Assembly: GCA_016713785.1 (NCBI GenBank)
Contig: JADJOM010000001.1
Span: 868,001 to 932,000 of the forward strand
DNA: 64,000 bases
DNA from: Gemmatimonadota bacterium
Lineage (GTDB): Bacteria; Gemmatimonadota; Gemmatimonadetes; Gemmatimonadales; GWC2-71-9
Direction: 5' to 3'
Part shown: positions 57,069 through 64,000 of the stretch, in pieces
Position numbering within the stretch: the first letter of the stretch is position 1
How the letters are laid out: every line of letters starts with the position of its first letter
Notes under the pieces: generated by a model
Told to the model about the DNA's origin: nothing
What the model saw: only the letters and a program-made list of their open reading frames with translations
Database searches by the model: none
Program-made: the position numbers and the translations under genes

Positions 57069-58148
57069 TCAGCAGGCGGGCCGGGCGGCCAGGAACCAGC
57101 AGCGGGTGTAGGGGCTCCCCTTGAAGAAGGTCATGAGGAGGTTGGCCACCTTGGACTGACCGCTGGTGCTCGGGTGCATCCCATCGGTGCTCATCACGTC
57201 GGCCACGGTCCAGACCAGGCCATCGGCGCGGCCCGCGAGGCCGTCGGTCCAGAGGTACGCGCCCCAGGTGACGACCGGGACGCCGGTGAGCATGTCGCCC
57301 GCGATCGAGTCGACCGCGCCGGTTTCCCGCTGGACGATCTGGGCCTGGATCAGCCATCGCACGGCGATGCCCGTCTCGTAGGCAAACGGCTCCGGGCTCT
57401 GGTCGGTGATCGAGTAACCGGCGTAGGTGCGCGTCTCGAGGAACACCAGCTGCAGGTTGGGATACCGCTGCCGCATGGCGCGGAGCGCTTGCGCCGTCTC
57501 CCGGATCACCACGAAGGCATCGGCACCGGCATCCGGCAGGCTGTGCTGCGGGAGGTTGTGCGCCGGCTTGAGCCAGACCGCCTGCACCTGCCGCTCGCTC
57601 AGCCCCCGGGACTTGAGCCGGGTGGCGATGGTGGTGTACACCGCGTTGCCGGACGCGGTCCACTGGTTGATCGGGGCGCCACCCATCGCGCCATTGATGA
57701 TCGCCAGCCGGTTCTTCTGCACGGCGGCATCGACGGTGGCGCGCCCGGTGAAACTCCACGAGGTGCAGGTGGGCCAGCTGGTGGCGGTGGCCGCCGAGCA
57801 CCATTCCTTCGAGGCGTTGCTCGGCCCGGCGCTGAGCAGCACCACCTTGCCGCTGCCCCAGCCCGGATACCCGAGCCCGCTGACGTTCCGGGGGACGATG
57901 GCGCGGGCGGCCGCCCGGGCCGCGGCGTCGTGACTGGCCGGCACGGCGTTGCCACCGGGATAGAGGGTGACGGCGAACCAGTCGAGGTAGCGCTCGCCCG
58001 GCCCTGCGTCGAGCATCGGCGTGAAACCGGTGCTGGTGATGGGGGCATGGACCGCGGGGAGACCGGGGGAGGTCGGGTCGATCGGCGCGGTACACGCCGC
58101 CAGGATGGGGAGGACCAGCGTGAGGCACGCCCTGCAGGGGCGAGACAT
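57069..58148 (-). CDS. SGNH-like secreted lipoprotein
   Basis: 359 residues from ATG 58148 with a GGAAGG ribosome site; lipobox LAAC (Cys about residue 19). The mature protein has VVLLSAGPSNASKEW (about residue 105), reminiscent of a GxSN block of the SGNH fold, INGAMGGAP (about 150), and DGMHPSTSGQSKVANLL at the end, which carries the Asp/His pair of block V. The central region has VQAVWLKPAHN. The family resembles conserved bacterial hypothetical proteins of this type. Presumably an exported esterase-like enzyme, substrate unknown. Several Cys suggest disulfides. Confidence 0.65.
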   Translation of the reverse strand: MSRPCRACLTLVLPILAACTAPIDPTSPGLPAVHAPITSTGFTPMLDAGPGERYLDWFAVTLYPGGNAVPASHDAAARAAARAIVPRNVSGLGYPGWGSGKVVLLSAGPSNASKEWCSAATATSWPTCTSWSFTGRATVDAAVQKNRLAIINGAMGGAPINQWTASGNAVYTTIATRLKSRGLSERQVQAVWLKPAHNLPQHSLPDAGADAFVVIRETAQALRAMRQRYPNLQLVFLETRTYAGYSITDQSPEPFAYETGIAVRWLIQAQIVQRETGAVDSIAGDMLTGVPVVTWGAYLWTDGLAGRADGLVWTVADVMSTDGMHPSTSGQSKVANLLMTFFKGSPYTRCWFLAARPAC

Positions 58149-58333
58149 ACGGCCTTCCAGGTGCCGCCGCGCGCCGCCGGGGGCGAGCGTACGCGGCGAG
58201 GCACACCCCAAAGATCAGCGGCGGCCAGGCCGGGTCAAGCGGGACGGACCTCCGTGAAGGGAGTTTCGCGGCCGCCTCACAATGAAGGGAGCTTCGCCCG
58301 CCCTTCATGGTCGGCCGCGCCGCCGGGCGCGGG

Positions 58334-58795
58334 TTACACGCCGAACTGACGCAGGTGGTGATCGGCGTGCCGGGCCTGCAGCACGCCCCAGGTGCTCCCG
58401 CGCAGCGGCCCGAAGGCCGGATGGTCCGGCCAGACCCCCGCGCACCCCCGCGCCGCGAACCGATCCAGGGCTCCCGCAAACGCGGCGCGTTCACCATCGA
58501 GCTCCACGGGATCGGACCCGAGCAGCCGCGCCACCAGCTCGGGCGCGGTCGGCGCCCCGCGGGGAAAGGGCAGGACGTGGATGATCAGCTGCTTGAACGG
58601 CGGCGTGTACAGGACCCACGGCACCGGCCGCCGCGCCACCGGCAGTTCCCCGGTGGCCATGCGGAGGGCATCCGTCAGGTGCGCCAGCATCCGCGGCGCG
58701 GTGAAGGTACCCCATCGGGGCGTGGCGGCGGGCGAGAGCGCGGCGACCCGGCGCACCAGCGCGGCGCGGGTCTCGGGATCCCAGAGCGTCGGCAT
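58334..58795 (-). CDS. DUF1569/DinB-like protein
   Basis: 153 residues of the DinB-like four-helix fold, DUF1569 group. Conserved features are MLAHLTDALRMATGE (His about residue 39) and the closing HADHHLRQFGV, whose His residues would build a metal site with the first His. No signal peptide. The ATG at 58795 is the first in frame that fits the family start (MPTLWDPETRAALVRRV). Function in most members is unknown; some DinB proteins are thiol-dependent enzymes. On the minus strand 34 bp after the small membrane protein. Confidence 0.8.
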   Translation of the reverse strand: MPTLWDPETRAALVRRVAALSPAATPRWGTFTAPRMLAHLTDALRMATGELPVARRPVPWVLYTPPFKQLIIHVLPFPRGAPTAPELVARLLGSDPVELDGERAAFAGALDRFAARGCAGVWPDHPAFGPLRGSTWGVLQARHADHHLRQFGV

Positions 58796-58829
58796 CGGGC
58801 GACTCCGTCGGCGGTGAGGGGGAGGAGGA

Positions 58830-59126
58830 CTACCAGGGCACGCGCTGAAGGTACACCCAGACCAGGCCGGCCCCCGCCGCGCCAAAGAGCAGCGCCGCGG
58901 CGAGGGTCGGGAGGGATCGCATGCGGATGGCCATGACGCTCCCCATCCCCAGCATGGCCAGGCCGGCCAGCGAGGCGAGCAGTGCCCCCGCGCCTCCCAG
59001 CAACCGGACCAGCCACAGGGGCGTGGTCCCGCCGGCGCCACCGCCGGCAAGCCCCAGGACGCCCAGCGGCAGCGCGGCGACGAGGAGGAACCCCAGCCAC
59101 CGCCGGATCACCCGTCCCGGCAGCAC
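58830..59126 (-). CDS. Small three-helix membrane protein
   Basis: About 98 residues with three hydrophobic segments (WLGFLLVAALPLGVLGLAGG; PLWLVRLLGGAGALLASLAGLAMLGMGSVMAI; LPTLAAALLFGAAGAGLVWVY). No family recognised. The start is GTG at 59126, a few bases after the stop of the acetyltransferase gene, with GTG 59111 as an alternative. Probably co-transcribed with that gene and with the DUF1569 gene that follows. Confidence 0.6.
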   Translation of the reverse strand: MLPGRVIRRWLGFLLVAALPLGVLGLAGGGAGGTTPLWLVRLLGGAGALLASLAGLAMLGMGSVMAIRMRSLPTLAAALLFGAAGAGLVWVYLQRVPW

Positions 59127-59134
59127 GTCGTCGC

Positions 59135-59794
59135 TCAGCGCGGCCCGGCGCCGCGCGCCAGGCGCCCCAGCAGGTGCTTCCGCACGTCCGGCCACTCCGC
59201 GGCGAGGATGCTGTACATCACGCTGTCGCGCACCGAGCCGTCGGGGCGCATGTGGTGGTGCCGGATGACGCCGTCCTTCCGCGCGCCGAGCGCCTCGATG
59301 GCGCGCTGGGAGCGGAGGTTGAAGTTGTCGGTGCGCAGCCCGACGACCTGGCAGCCCAGCGCGTCGAACGCATGCCCCAGCAGCAGCAGCTTGCAGCCGG
59401 TGTTCACGTGGCTCCGCTGCCGGCTGGCGGCGTACCAGGTCCAGCCGATCTCCACCCGGTCCACGCGGGGGAGGATATCGTGATAGCGCGTACTGCCGAC
59501 GATGGTCCCAGCGGCGAGCTCGCGCACCACCCACGGGAGCATGTGGCCCTCGCGCTGGCCCTCGAGCGCGGTGGCGATGTAGGCCGCCGTCTGCTCCGGC
59601 CGTGGCACCGAGGTGTACCAGAGCTCCCAGAGGCGGCCATCGGCCGCGGCGGCCTGGAGGCCGTCGTGGTGCGCCTCGGCGAGCGGCTCGAGCCGCACGC
59701 CGTGGCCTTCGAGGGTGACGGGGGCGAGGGTGATCAGGAGCGGACTCCGCGCGGAGGGCCGGACCCGGGGGCCGGGCCCCCCAGGCATGGGCAT
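59135..59794 (-). CDS. GNAT-family N-acetyltransferase
   Basis: 219 residues of the RimJ/RimL-like GNAT type. It starts with VTLEGHGVRLEPLAEAHHDGL, has EIGWTWYAASRQRSHVNTGCKLLLLGHAF (in parts) containing the acetyl-CoA-binding R/QxxG-like motif, and LRTDNFNLRSQRAIEALGARKDGVIRHHHM, the family hallmark of this subgroup. It acetylates an amine of unknown identity using acetyl-CoA. ATG at 59794 is used; ATG at 59788 is equally possible and the first 20 residues are not conserved. Confidence 0.85.
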   Translation of the reverse strand: MPMPGGPGPRVRPSARSPLLITLAPVTLEGHGVRLEPLAEAHHDGLQAAAADGRLWELWYTSVPRPEQTAAYIATALEGQREGHMLPWVVRELAAGTIVGSTRYHDILPRVDRVEIGWTWYAASRQRSHVNTGCKLLLLGHAFDALGCQVVGLRTDNFNLRSQRAIEALGARKDGVIRHHHMRPDGSVRDSVMYSILAAEWPDVRKHLLGRLARGAGPR

Positions 59795-59870
59795 GGGTGC
59801 CCGGCACACGTTACCCGCGGCGCCGGGCCGGCGGAAGTGTGGCCCCCGGACCGCGACGCCCGCCCGCGGT

Positions 59871-60098
59871 TCAGCCGGTGGAATCCGGCGTGGGCCCGGG
59901 CTCCTCGTCGTGCACCCAGCCCTGGCGCGGGATGCCCGTCGCGGCCGACAGCCGCCAGCGGAAGCGCAGCGGACCGCCCTTCTGTTCCTGGTCATCCGCG
60001 TCGAGTTCGATCGCCTCGACGTGTTGTCCCGACAGGCGCCGGACCACTTCACGCTGCTCCGGCGTCAGGACGATGCGCACCGGTTCTGGCTCGGACAT
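59871..60098 (-). CDS. Small acidic conserved-type hypothetical protein
   Basis: 75 residues with a good ribosome site (GAGGAG, spacing about 7) before ATG 60098. Amphipathic helix IVLTPEQREVVRRLSG followed by an acidic stretch (EAIELDADDQEQ). No signal, no family recognised. Small proteins with LTPEQ near the N-terminus recur in Gemmatimonadota genomes, as far as I recall. Probably cytoplasmic. Confidence 0.6.
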   Translation of the reverse strand: MSEPEPVRIVLTPEQREVVRRLSGQHVEAIELDADDQEQKGGPLRFRWRLSAATGIPRQGWVHDEEPGPTPDSTG

Positions 60099-60192
60099 GG
60101 ACCACTCCTCGGATGCTGGTGTTGGGACCGGCAGGGCCCCGTCGGTCGGCGGAGCCGGGAGGAGAGCGTACGACGGTCGCGTAACGGATCGG

Positions 60193-60669
60193 TCACCGGG
60201 GCGGCGACCGAGACTCCTCGTCCGCGGGCGGCTGCAGGGTGAGGTGCAGCGCGGTCAGGGCCTGGAACAACTCGCGCACGAACACCAGCATCGCGCCCAC
60301 CAGGCTGAGCAGGCTGGCGACGAACAGGAGCGCGGCCGCCAGCGCCACGTTCCAGCCCAGCAGCAGGCCGAGGAAGAGCACCGCGATCAGCACGCCGATC
60401 ATCGCGACGGACGAGGCGCCGAGGGCCACGGCCAGCCGGATCAGCCGGGCGCGGTGCGCGAGGATCGCGAGCTGGGCGTCGAGGCCGGCTCGCTCCTCCG
60501 CGTGCGCCGCGCGCCGCTCCGCCGCGAGGATGCGGGTGCGGTCCACGATCCGGCCCAGTCGCGCGGTGAGGGTAAGCAGCAGCAGGCCCACGCCGGAGAT
60601 CAGCACCACGGGGGCGATGGCCCCCTGGATGATGCGGAGGATGTCGGCGGGGGCAAACGGTGACAGCAT
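60193..60669 (-). CDS. DUF2721-family membrane protein
   Basis: 158 residues. The N-terminus (ILRIIQGAIAPVVLISGVGLLLLTLTARLGRIVDRTR in parts) is the DUF2721 signature, followed by a charged loop and two further membrane helices (VAMIGVLIAVLFLGLLLGW, VALAAALLFVASLLSLVGAMLVFV). The family has three helices and no known function. It stands alone in this window, with an 81-bp gap to the CorA-type gene. Confidence 0.82.
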   Translation of the reverse strand: MLSPFAPADILRIIQGAIAPVVLISGVGLLLLTLTARLGRIVDRTRILAAERRAAHAEERAGLDAQLAILAHRARLIRLAVALGASSVAMIGVLIAVLFLGLLLGWNVALAAALLFVASLLSLVGAMLVFVRELFQALTALHLTLQPPADEESRSPPR

Positions 60670-60750
60670 GATCGGGGGCTCCCGTGCGGGCGGCGGACAG
60701 GCGGCGCGGCTGCGCCCAAAGTTAGCCGGTCCGCTGCGGCCTCGCGGCCG

Positions 60751-61764
60751 TCACTCCCGGCGCCGCCCCAGCGCGAACCAGGCGGCCACCACGGTGAACA
60801 GCGCCAGTGCCGCCACCACCCGCGCAAAGCCGCTGCCATGCGCCGCGAAGGGGATCCCCCCGACGTTCATCCCGAAGAGCCCCGCCACGAGGTTGATCGG
60901 CAGCGCCAGCACCGTCACCACGGTCAGCACGAACAGCGTCCGGCTGGTCTCCTCTCCGACCAGGGCGCCCAGTTCCTCTTGCAGCAACTTGACCCGCTCC
61001 ACCAGGGTGCCGGCGTCCGCCACCGCCACCGAGAACTCCTCGGCGGACTCCCGCAGGTCCTGCACGTCCTCGCCTCCGATCCAGCCGGGCGGCCGGCTCA
61101 GCAGGCGGAACAGCGAGGCCGGCTCGGGCGCCAGCAGGCGCTGCAGCCGCACCAGGGTGCGGCGGAGCGTCCCGAGCTCCCGCCGGCTGGTGGCCACCCG
61201 GTCGGCCAGCAGCTTGTCCTCGATCGCGTCCACCTTGACCGTGGTGGCGCGGACGATGTCGGCGAGCACGTTGGCCTGGTGGTGCAGCAGCTGGGCCAGC
61301 ATCTCCGCGGGAGACCGGAACGGCGCCCCACCCCGCACCGCGTTCCGGAGCAGGTCCACCGAACGCACGGGGCGGAGCCGCGCGGTCACCAGCAGCCGCG
61401 GCTCCAGGCAGAGGTGGACCGTCGAGACGCTTTCGGGGTCGAAGGTGAAGTCGAACAGCACGTCGTGGATCACCGCGACCAGCGCGTCCCCGTCCTGCTC
61501 CAGGCGAGTGGAACTGGTCGGCGCCGTGATGGCCTGGTAGAACGCCTCCGGCAGCGACAGGTGCCGCCGCATCCAGCGTTCCGAGGCGGCATTGGAGAGG
61601 GAGAAGTGAAGCCAGAAGAAGCGTTCCGGGGGTCCGGTGGCCGGATCGAGGAGCGCCGCAAGCTGCTCGGCGTCCACCATGGCCGCGCCCTGGCCCGCGC
61701 CGAACTGGTAGGCGCATACCAGACCGTGCTTGTCGGAACCGTAGCTGGTTTCGGGAACGTCCAC
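60751..61764 (-). CDS. CorA/ZntB-family metal ion transporter
   Basis: 337 residues from GTG 61764. The family-defining GMN motif is present as GLFGMNVGGIPF (about residue 295-306) between the two C-terminal helices (LFVLTVVTVLALPINLVAG; VVAALALFTVVAAWFAL), with a large cytoplasmic funnel before it. GLVCAYQF near the N-terminus and LHFSLSNAASERWM resemble ZntB rather than CorA. It would form a pentamer that moves Mg2+ or Zn2+ across the inner membrane; which ion cannot be told. The start chosen gives the full YQF-type N-terminus; a longer frame upstream is low-complexity. Confidence 0.85.
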   Translation of the reverse strand: MDVPETSYGSDKHGLVCAYQFGAGQGAAMVDAEQLAALLDPATGPPERFFWLHFSLSNAASERWMRRHLSLPEAFYQAITAPTSSTRLEQDGDALVAVIHDVLFDFTFDPESVSTVHLCLEPRLLVTARLRPVRSVDLLRNAVRGGAPFRSPAEMLAQLLHHQANVLADIVRATTVKVDAIEDKLLADRVATSRRELGTLRRTLVRLQRLLAPEPASLFRLLSRPPGWIGGEDVQDLRESAEEFSVAVADAGTLVERVKLLQEELGALVGEETSRTLFVLTVVTVLALPINLVAGLFGMNVGGIPFAAHGSGFARVVAALALFTVVAAWFALGRRRE

Positions 61765-61886
61765 GCGCGCCCCTGGTGGAGCACCGGCAGCGGAAGTGGG
61801 CAGGCGTGCGCCGGAGGGCCGTCCTGCAGCCACCCGGCGCGGCAAGGGACCCGACGGACGACAGGGGCCTGGCGGGCCCCTGAGGA

Positions 61887-62180
61887 TCAGGCCGAGTGCA
61901 GCAGCGCGAGCGAGCGCCGGTGCGCCGGGCCGCGCTGGACGTGCCGGTCTTCCCGGCGGGTCCGCAGGCCGACCCAGCTTCCCGTGCGCGGTCCGCTGCC
62001 GCGGAACTCGAAGTGCGCGGGGTGCAGCACCCGCTCCGTGAAGCGGACCGCGGCGCCGTCATGGACGATGCGCGCGGCCGTCAGCTGGCCGGCCAGCGCG
62101 GCGGCGGTGTACCACCGCCCGGGCGTGACCATTGGGTAGGCAGTCGCGTAGGCGGGCTTCAGCTGGGCTTCGCGGAGCAT
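61887..62180 (-). CDS. Small hypothetical protein
   Basis: 97 residues with a good AGGAG ribosome site (about 7-nt spacing) before ATG 62180, so it is probably expressed. Contains Arg-rich C-terminus and an aromatic/glycine middle (HFEFRGSGPRTGSWVGLRTRRED). No membrane helix or signal, no family recognised. It lies 123 bp upstream of the CorA-type gene on the same strand. The 62181-62348 interval upstream shows only a repeated GGTCAGGTC element, with no clear gene. Confidence 0.55.
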   Translation of the reverse strand: MLREAQLKPAYATAYPMVTPGRWYTAAALAGQLTAARIVHDGAAVRFTERVLHPAHFEFRGSGPRTGSWVGLRTRREDRHVQRGPAHRRSLALLHSA

Positions 62181-62348
62181 GCTCCACTCCTGAGGGAAGG
62201 GAGGAAACGCACCGAAGGGTAGCCGCGCGGCGGGCAACGCGGCGTGAGGTATGTGTGAAGCTACGATTCGATTGGGGGGTGGTCAGGTCCCGGATGTAAC
62301 GGTCAGGTCAAGAGGGGCGGTACAGGTTGGTTGGTCCAGCCCTGAACA

Positions 62349-62798
62349 TCAGAAATCGAACCCCCGCGCCATGGCGGTGGCCACGAAGACCAGCACCACG
62401 ATCAGCGCCACCTGCACCCGCCCGGTGGTGGCCCACTGGGCCGCCTTGCGGGTGTCCAGCGGGGTGCCGCGCTTGAGCGCGATGCGCCACAGCGTGAGGC
62501 CCACCATCGGGCCCAGCTCGAGCAGGAACACCAGGGTGAAGAGCCCGAGCTTGAGCCAGAAGATCCGGCCGCCGAAGTAGTAGTCCACCGGCTTCTCCAG
62601 GCCGAGCAGCAGCCGTGGCAGGCCGGTGCCGAGCCACAGGAGCGCCGCCACCCCCCACCAGGCGTCGGCCCGGAGCGCGCGGCGGACGCACGCGGGATCC
62701 GGGGCGCCGGCGAGCGCCCGCGAGCGGACCCAGATGGCGCCCAGCCCGATCCCGAGCCCGAGCAGGTGCAGCGAGGCGAGCAGCCAGCGGAGCAGCAT
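62349..62798 (-). CDS. DUF2214-like membrane protein
   Basis: 149 residues with four hydrophobic helices (LLRWLLASLHLLGLGIGLGAIWV; WGVAALLWLGTGLPRLLLG; IFWLKLGLFTLVFLLELGPMVGL; VALIVVLVFVATA). The HLLGLGIGLG start and DAWWGVAALLWLGTGLPR follow DUF2214, a family of unknown function with a conserved His in the first helix. Translation start overlaps the end of the frameshifted gene upstream by 1 bp. Confidence 0.78.
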   Translation of the reverse strand: MLLRWLLASLHLLGLGIGLGAIWVRSRALAGAPDPACVRRALRADAWWGVAALLWLGTGLPRLLLGLEKPVDYYFGGRIFWLKLGLFTLVFLLELGPMVGLTLWRIALKRGTPLDTRKAAQWATTGRVQVALIVVLVFVATAMARGFDF

Positions 62799-63242
62799 CA
62801 GGCGAGCGCCGTGCCGGGGATGGAGACGCCGTGCCGCCGCAGCACCGGCAGCAGGGCCGGCGCCACCCGCATGGTGGTGATGCCCGCTAGGTCGATGTCA
62901 TGCCACCGGCCCCACAGGAACGAGCGCTCCGCCTCGTAGCGCACCCGGTTCCACGGCACCAGCACGGGGGGGCGGCCCAGCCGGAAGAGGCGCATGGGGT
63001 GAGGTAGAGCCCCTTCGGGGTGGCCACGAGCGTGGTCACGCGGTTCTCGTTCACCCGGCGGAACCCGTACACCATGCCCCGCAGCCGCTCCCCTGCGGCT
63101 CCTCGCCGCCCGGGTACTCCGCGGCGAGCGCCGGCCAGCCGGTGAGGTGCGCCAGCAGCGACGTGACCGCGACCCAGAAGCCGGCGAAGAGCAGCAGCGC
63201 CAGCGGCACCGCCACCACCGGCGCGAGCTGTTCGGGGCTCAC
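62798..63242 (-). pseudogene. Conserved-type membrane-anchored protein, broken by two frameshifts
   Basis: Three frames together describe one plausible 148-residue protein. First frame from ATG 63242: a helix (VVAVPLALLLFAGFWVAVTSLLAHL) then GWPALAAEYPGGEEPQG. Second frame: ERLRGMVYGFRRVNENRVTTLVATPKGLYLTP. Third frame: MRLFRLGRPPVLVPWNRVRYEAE to the end at 62798. The jumps are at about 63090-63095 (four G where five are needed on the coding strand) and about 62995-62998 (four C where five are needed). Each is a one-base deletion in a homopolymer, and the total length is 2 bases short of a multiple of three. Sequencing error is the simplest cause. ATG overlaps the DUF2164 stop. Confidence 0.65.
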
Positions 63243-63508
63243 TTGCGCCGCACCGAGGCCCCCTTGGGCCAGTAGGCAAAGGTCGGCTCGGAGCAGGTGC
63301 CCTCGAGGTCGGCCACCCGGTCCCGCAGGAACGCCTGCGCGTCGGCCACGCCGGCGTTGTAGGCCGACGGGCCGATCTCCTTGAGGAAGAACTCCAGCAG
63401 CGCGATCGCCTGCAGGTCGCTGGCCTCGAGCTCGAGGCCTTCCCGGCAGAAGCGCCGGATCGAGGTGAGCGCCTGCTTCCGATCGTCGTGGGACAGCGTC
63501 ACGGCCAT
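63239..63508 (-). CDS. DUF2164-family protein
   Basis: 89 residues. The signature LLEFFLKEIGPSAYNAGVADAQAFLRDRVADLEGTCSEPTFAYW (in parts) matches DUF2164, a small helical cytoplasmic protein of unknown function. ATG at 63508 begins MAVTLSHDDRKQAL; an in-frame region upstream belongs to the next gene. Four-base overlap with the downstream broken membrane-protein gene (ATGA). Confidence 0.8.
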   Translation of the reverse strand: MAVTLSHDDRKQALTSIRRFCREGLELEASDLQAIALLEFFLKEIGPSAYNAGVADAQAFLRDRVADLEGTCSEPTFAYWPKGASVRRK

Positions 63509-63530
63509 CTGGGTCTCCGTGGCGACACGG

Positions 63531-63800
63531 TTACGCGGTGGGTGCGCCGGGGAGCCGGCCCCCGTCGGCATGCCGCGCCAGCAGCCGCTCGGTGAAGTCG
63601 AGGCGCTCATGCACCTCGGCCAGTTCCTGGCGGAGCGCATCGACCTCGCCCCGCAACTCGTCGATCGCGGCGCCGTCGCCCCCGTCGCCGGCCCGCAGCT
63701 TGAGCTCCTCGATGCGGAGCCGCTGCACCTTCTGCATGCCGTTGAACCCGATCACCAGCAGGGGGATCGCCAGCGCGAAGAGCGGGATCAGGATGCCCAT
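63531..63800 (-). CDS. Small single-helix membrane protein with coiled coil
   Basis: 89 residues. One membrane helix (ILIPLFALAIPLLVIGF, about 3-19) then a charged alpha-helical coiled coil (QRLRIEELKLR, IDELRGEVDALRQELAEVHERLDF). Family not recognised; the layout resembles phage-shock-C-less small membrane proteins found beside stress genes. GGGAGGAT before ATG 63800 is a strong ribosome site. 22 bp before the MsrB stop on the same strand and ahead of the DUF2164 gene, so likely co-transcribed with both. Confidence 0.7.
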   Translation of the reverse strand: MGILIPLFALAIPLLVIGFNGMQKVQRLRIEELKLRAGDGGDGAAIDELRGEVDALRQELAEVHERLDFTERLLARHADGGRLPGAPTA

Positions 63801-63823
63801 GGGATCCTCCCTGGACCGTGGGG

Positions 63824-64000
63824 TCAGTCGCCCGCGGCGTCGGCGAGCGAGGCGAGGTCCGCCTGGTCGGTGAAGGCGAGCGACTCGGAGTTGACGCAGT
63901 GCCGCTGGCCGGTGGGCCATGGGCCGTCCGCGAAGACGTGGCCCAGGTGCGCGCCGCAGCGGGCACAGAGGATCTCGGTGCGGACCATGCCGTGGCTCCG
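63824..64000 (-). CDS. msrB: Peptide methionine (R)-S-oxide reductase, 5' end missing
   Basis: Last 58 residues of MsrB. CARCGAHLGHVFADGPWPTG has one of the two zinc-binding CxxC pairs, and RHCVNSESLAF carries the catalytic residue Cys. The enzyme reduces the R form of methionine sulfoxide in oxidised proteins with thioredoxin. The gene begins beyond the right edge of the window, and its stop lies 23 bp before the next gene start. Confidence 0.88.
   Translation of the reverse strand, partial: RSHGMVRTEILCARCGAHLGHVFADGPWPTGQRHCVNSESLAFTDQADLASLADAAGD

Noticed and set aside
62281..62316. Two GGTCAGGTC-like direct repeats as a regulator-binding site
   Set aside because: Only two copies, no palindrome and no nearby regulator gene.
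1..64000. tRNA, rRNA, CRISPR arrays, insertion sequences, prophage or toxin-antitoxin genes
   Set aside because: No cloverleaf, repeat-spacer pattern, transposase or integrase signature was found on either strand by reading.

Overview
The window is very GC-rich DNA of a diderm, aerobic-type bacterium, most likely from the phylum Gemmatimonadota. I infer this from the protein families rather than from a marker gene: many exported proteins with a signal peptide cleaved after A-x-A before Q, a FadL-type porin paired with an SGNH lipoprotein, a DUF5916 protein, an Oar-like TonB receptor, a CPXCG protein and several extracytoplasmic-function sigma factors. No rRNA, tRNA, insertion sequence, phage or CRISPR array was seen. 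The content reads as ordinary chromosome in short operons on both strands. Both ends cut a gene (an HI0933-type flavoprotein on the left, MsrB on the right).

Layout. 1-9.6 kb: tryptophanase, an SPFH protein, a secreted DUF1579-like protein, an MBOAT/SGNH acyl-transfer pair, a YyaL-type thioredoxin-domain protein and a cyclophilin. 9.6-19.2 kb: FadL porin plus SGNH lipoprotein behind a clear promoter, an HD protein plus phospholipase D pair, and a leftward group of NtrC-type regulator, dockerin-like lipoprotein and TPR protein, then a glycosyltransferase. 19.5-25.6 kb: a seven-gene operon of ECF sigma factor, small membrane protein, Spy-like protein, TolC, ABC ATPase, MacA-like and MacB-like subunits. 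25.6-33.4 kb: DUF5916 protein, TspO, FabH, and a second ECF sigma / membrane protein / Spy-like module with a divergent frameshifted Spy-like gene, then small genes including a YggX-like protein. 33.5-37.3 kb: a TonB-dependent receptor with a Gly/Pro linker and a Spy-like domain at its C-terminus. 37.3-42.6 kb: AlkA-type glycosylase, a phenylalanine attenuator controlling a prephenate dehydratase-ACT-DAHP synthase fusion, a DJ-1 protein and a group II decarboxylase. 42.6-50.7 kb: third ECF sigma operon (sigma, zinc-finger anti-sigma, PDZ), subtilase, ferritin-like/VIT1 iron exporter, PDZ and hypothetical secreted proteins, a GH114-type protein. 50.8-64 kb: serine hydrolase, leucyl-tRNA synthetase (frameshifted), chemoreceptor, a class V aminotransferase lacking its lysine, and a run of small membrane and hypothetical genes.

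The strongest finding is a complete transcription attenuator at 37909-38106: perfect -35 box, 27-residue leader peptide with five Phe codons in seven, an 11-bp hairpin followed by a T-run, and a competing antiterminator pairing (11 of 12 positions) with the 5' arm of that hairpin. It precedes a single gene that carries both the first enzyme of the shikimate pathway and the committed step to phenylalanine, joined by an ACT domain, so transcription and enzyme activity both appear to answer to phenylalanine. The leader and several other genes start exactly 6 nt after a TANNNT -10 box, which suggests leaderless transcripts are common here.

A second theme is envelope-stress sensing: three ECF sigma operons and four Spy/CpxP-like domains, one fused to an outer-membrane receptor and one inside an efflux-pump operon. 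A third, cautionary theme is four single-base indels (leuS, a Spy-like gene, and two in one membrane protein), each in a 4-5 base G/C run, which points to residual assembly error rather than true gene decay.
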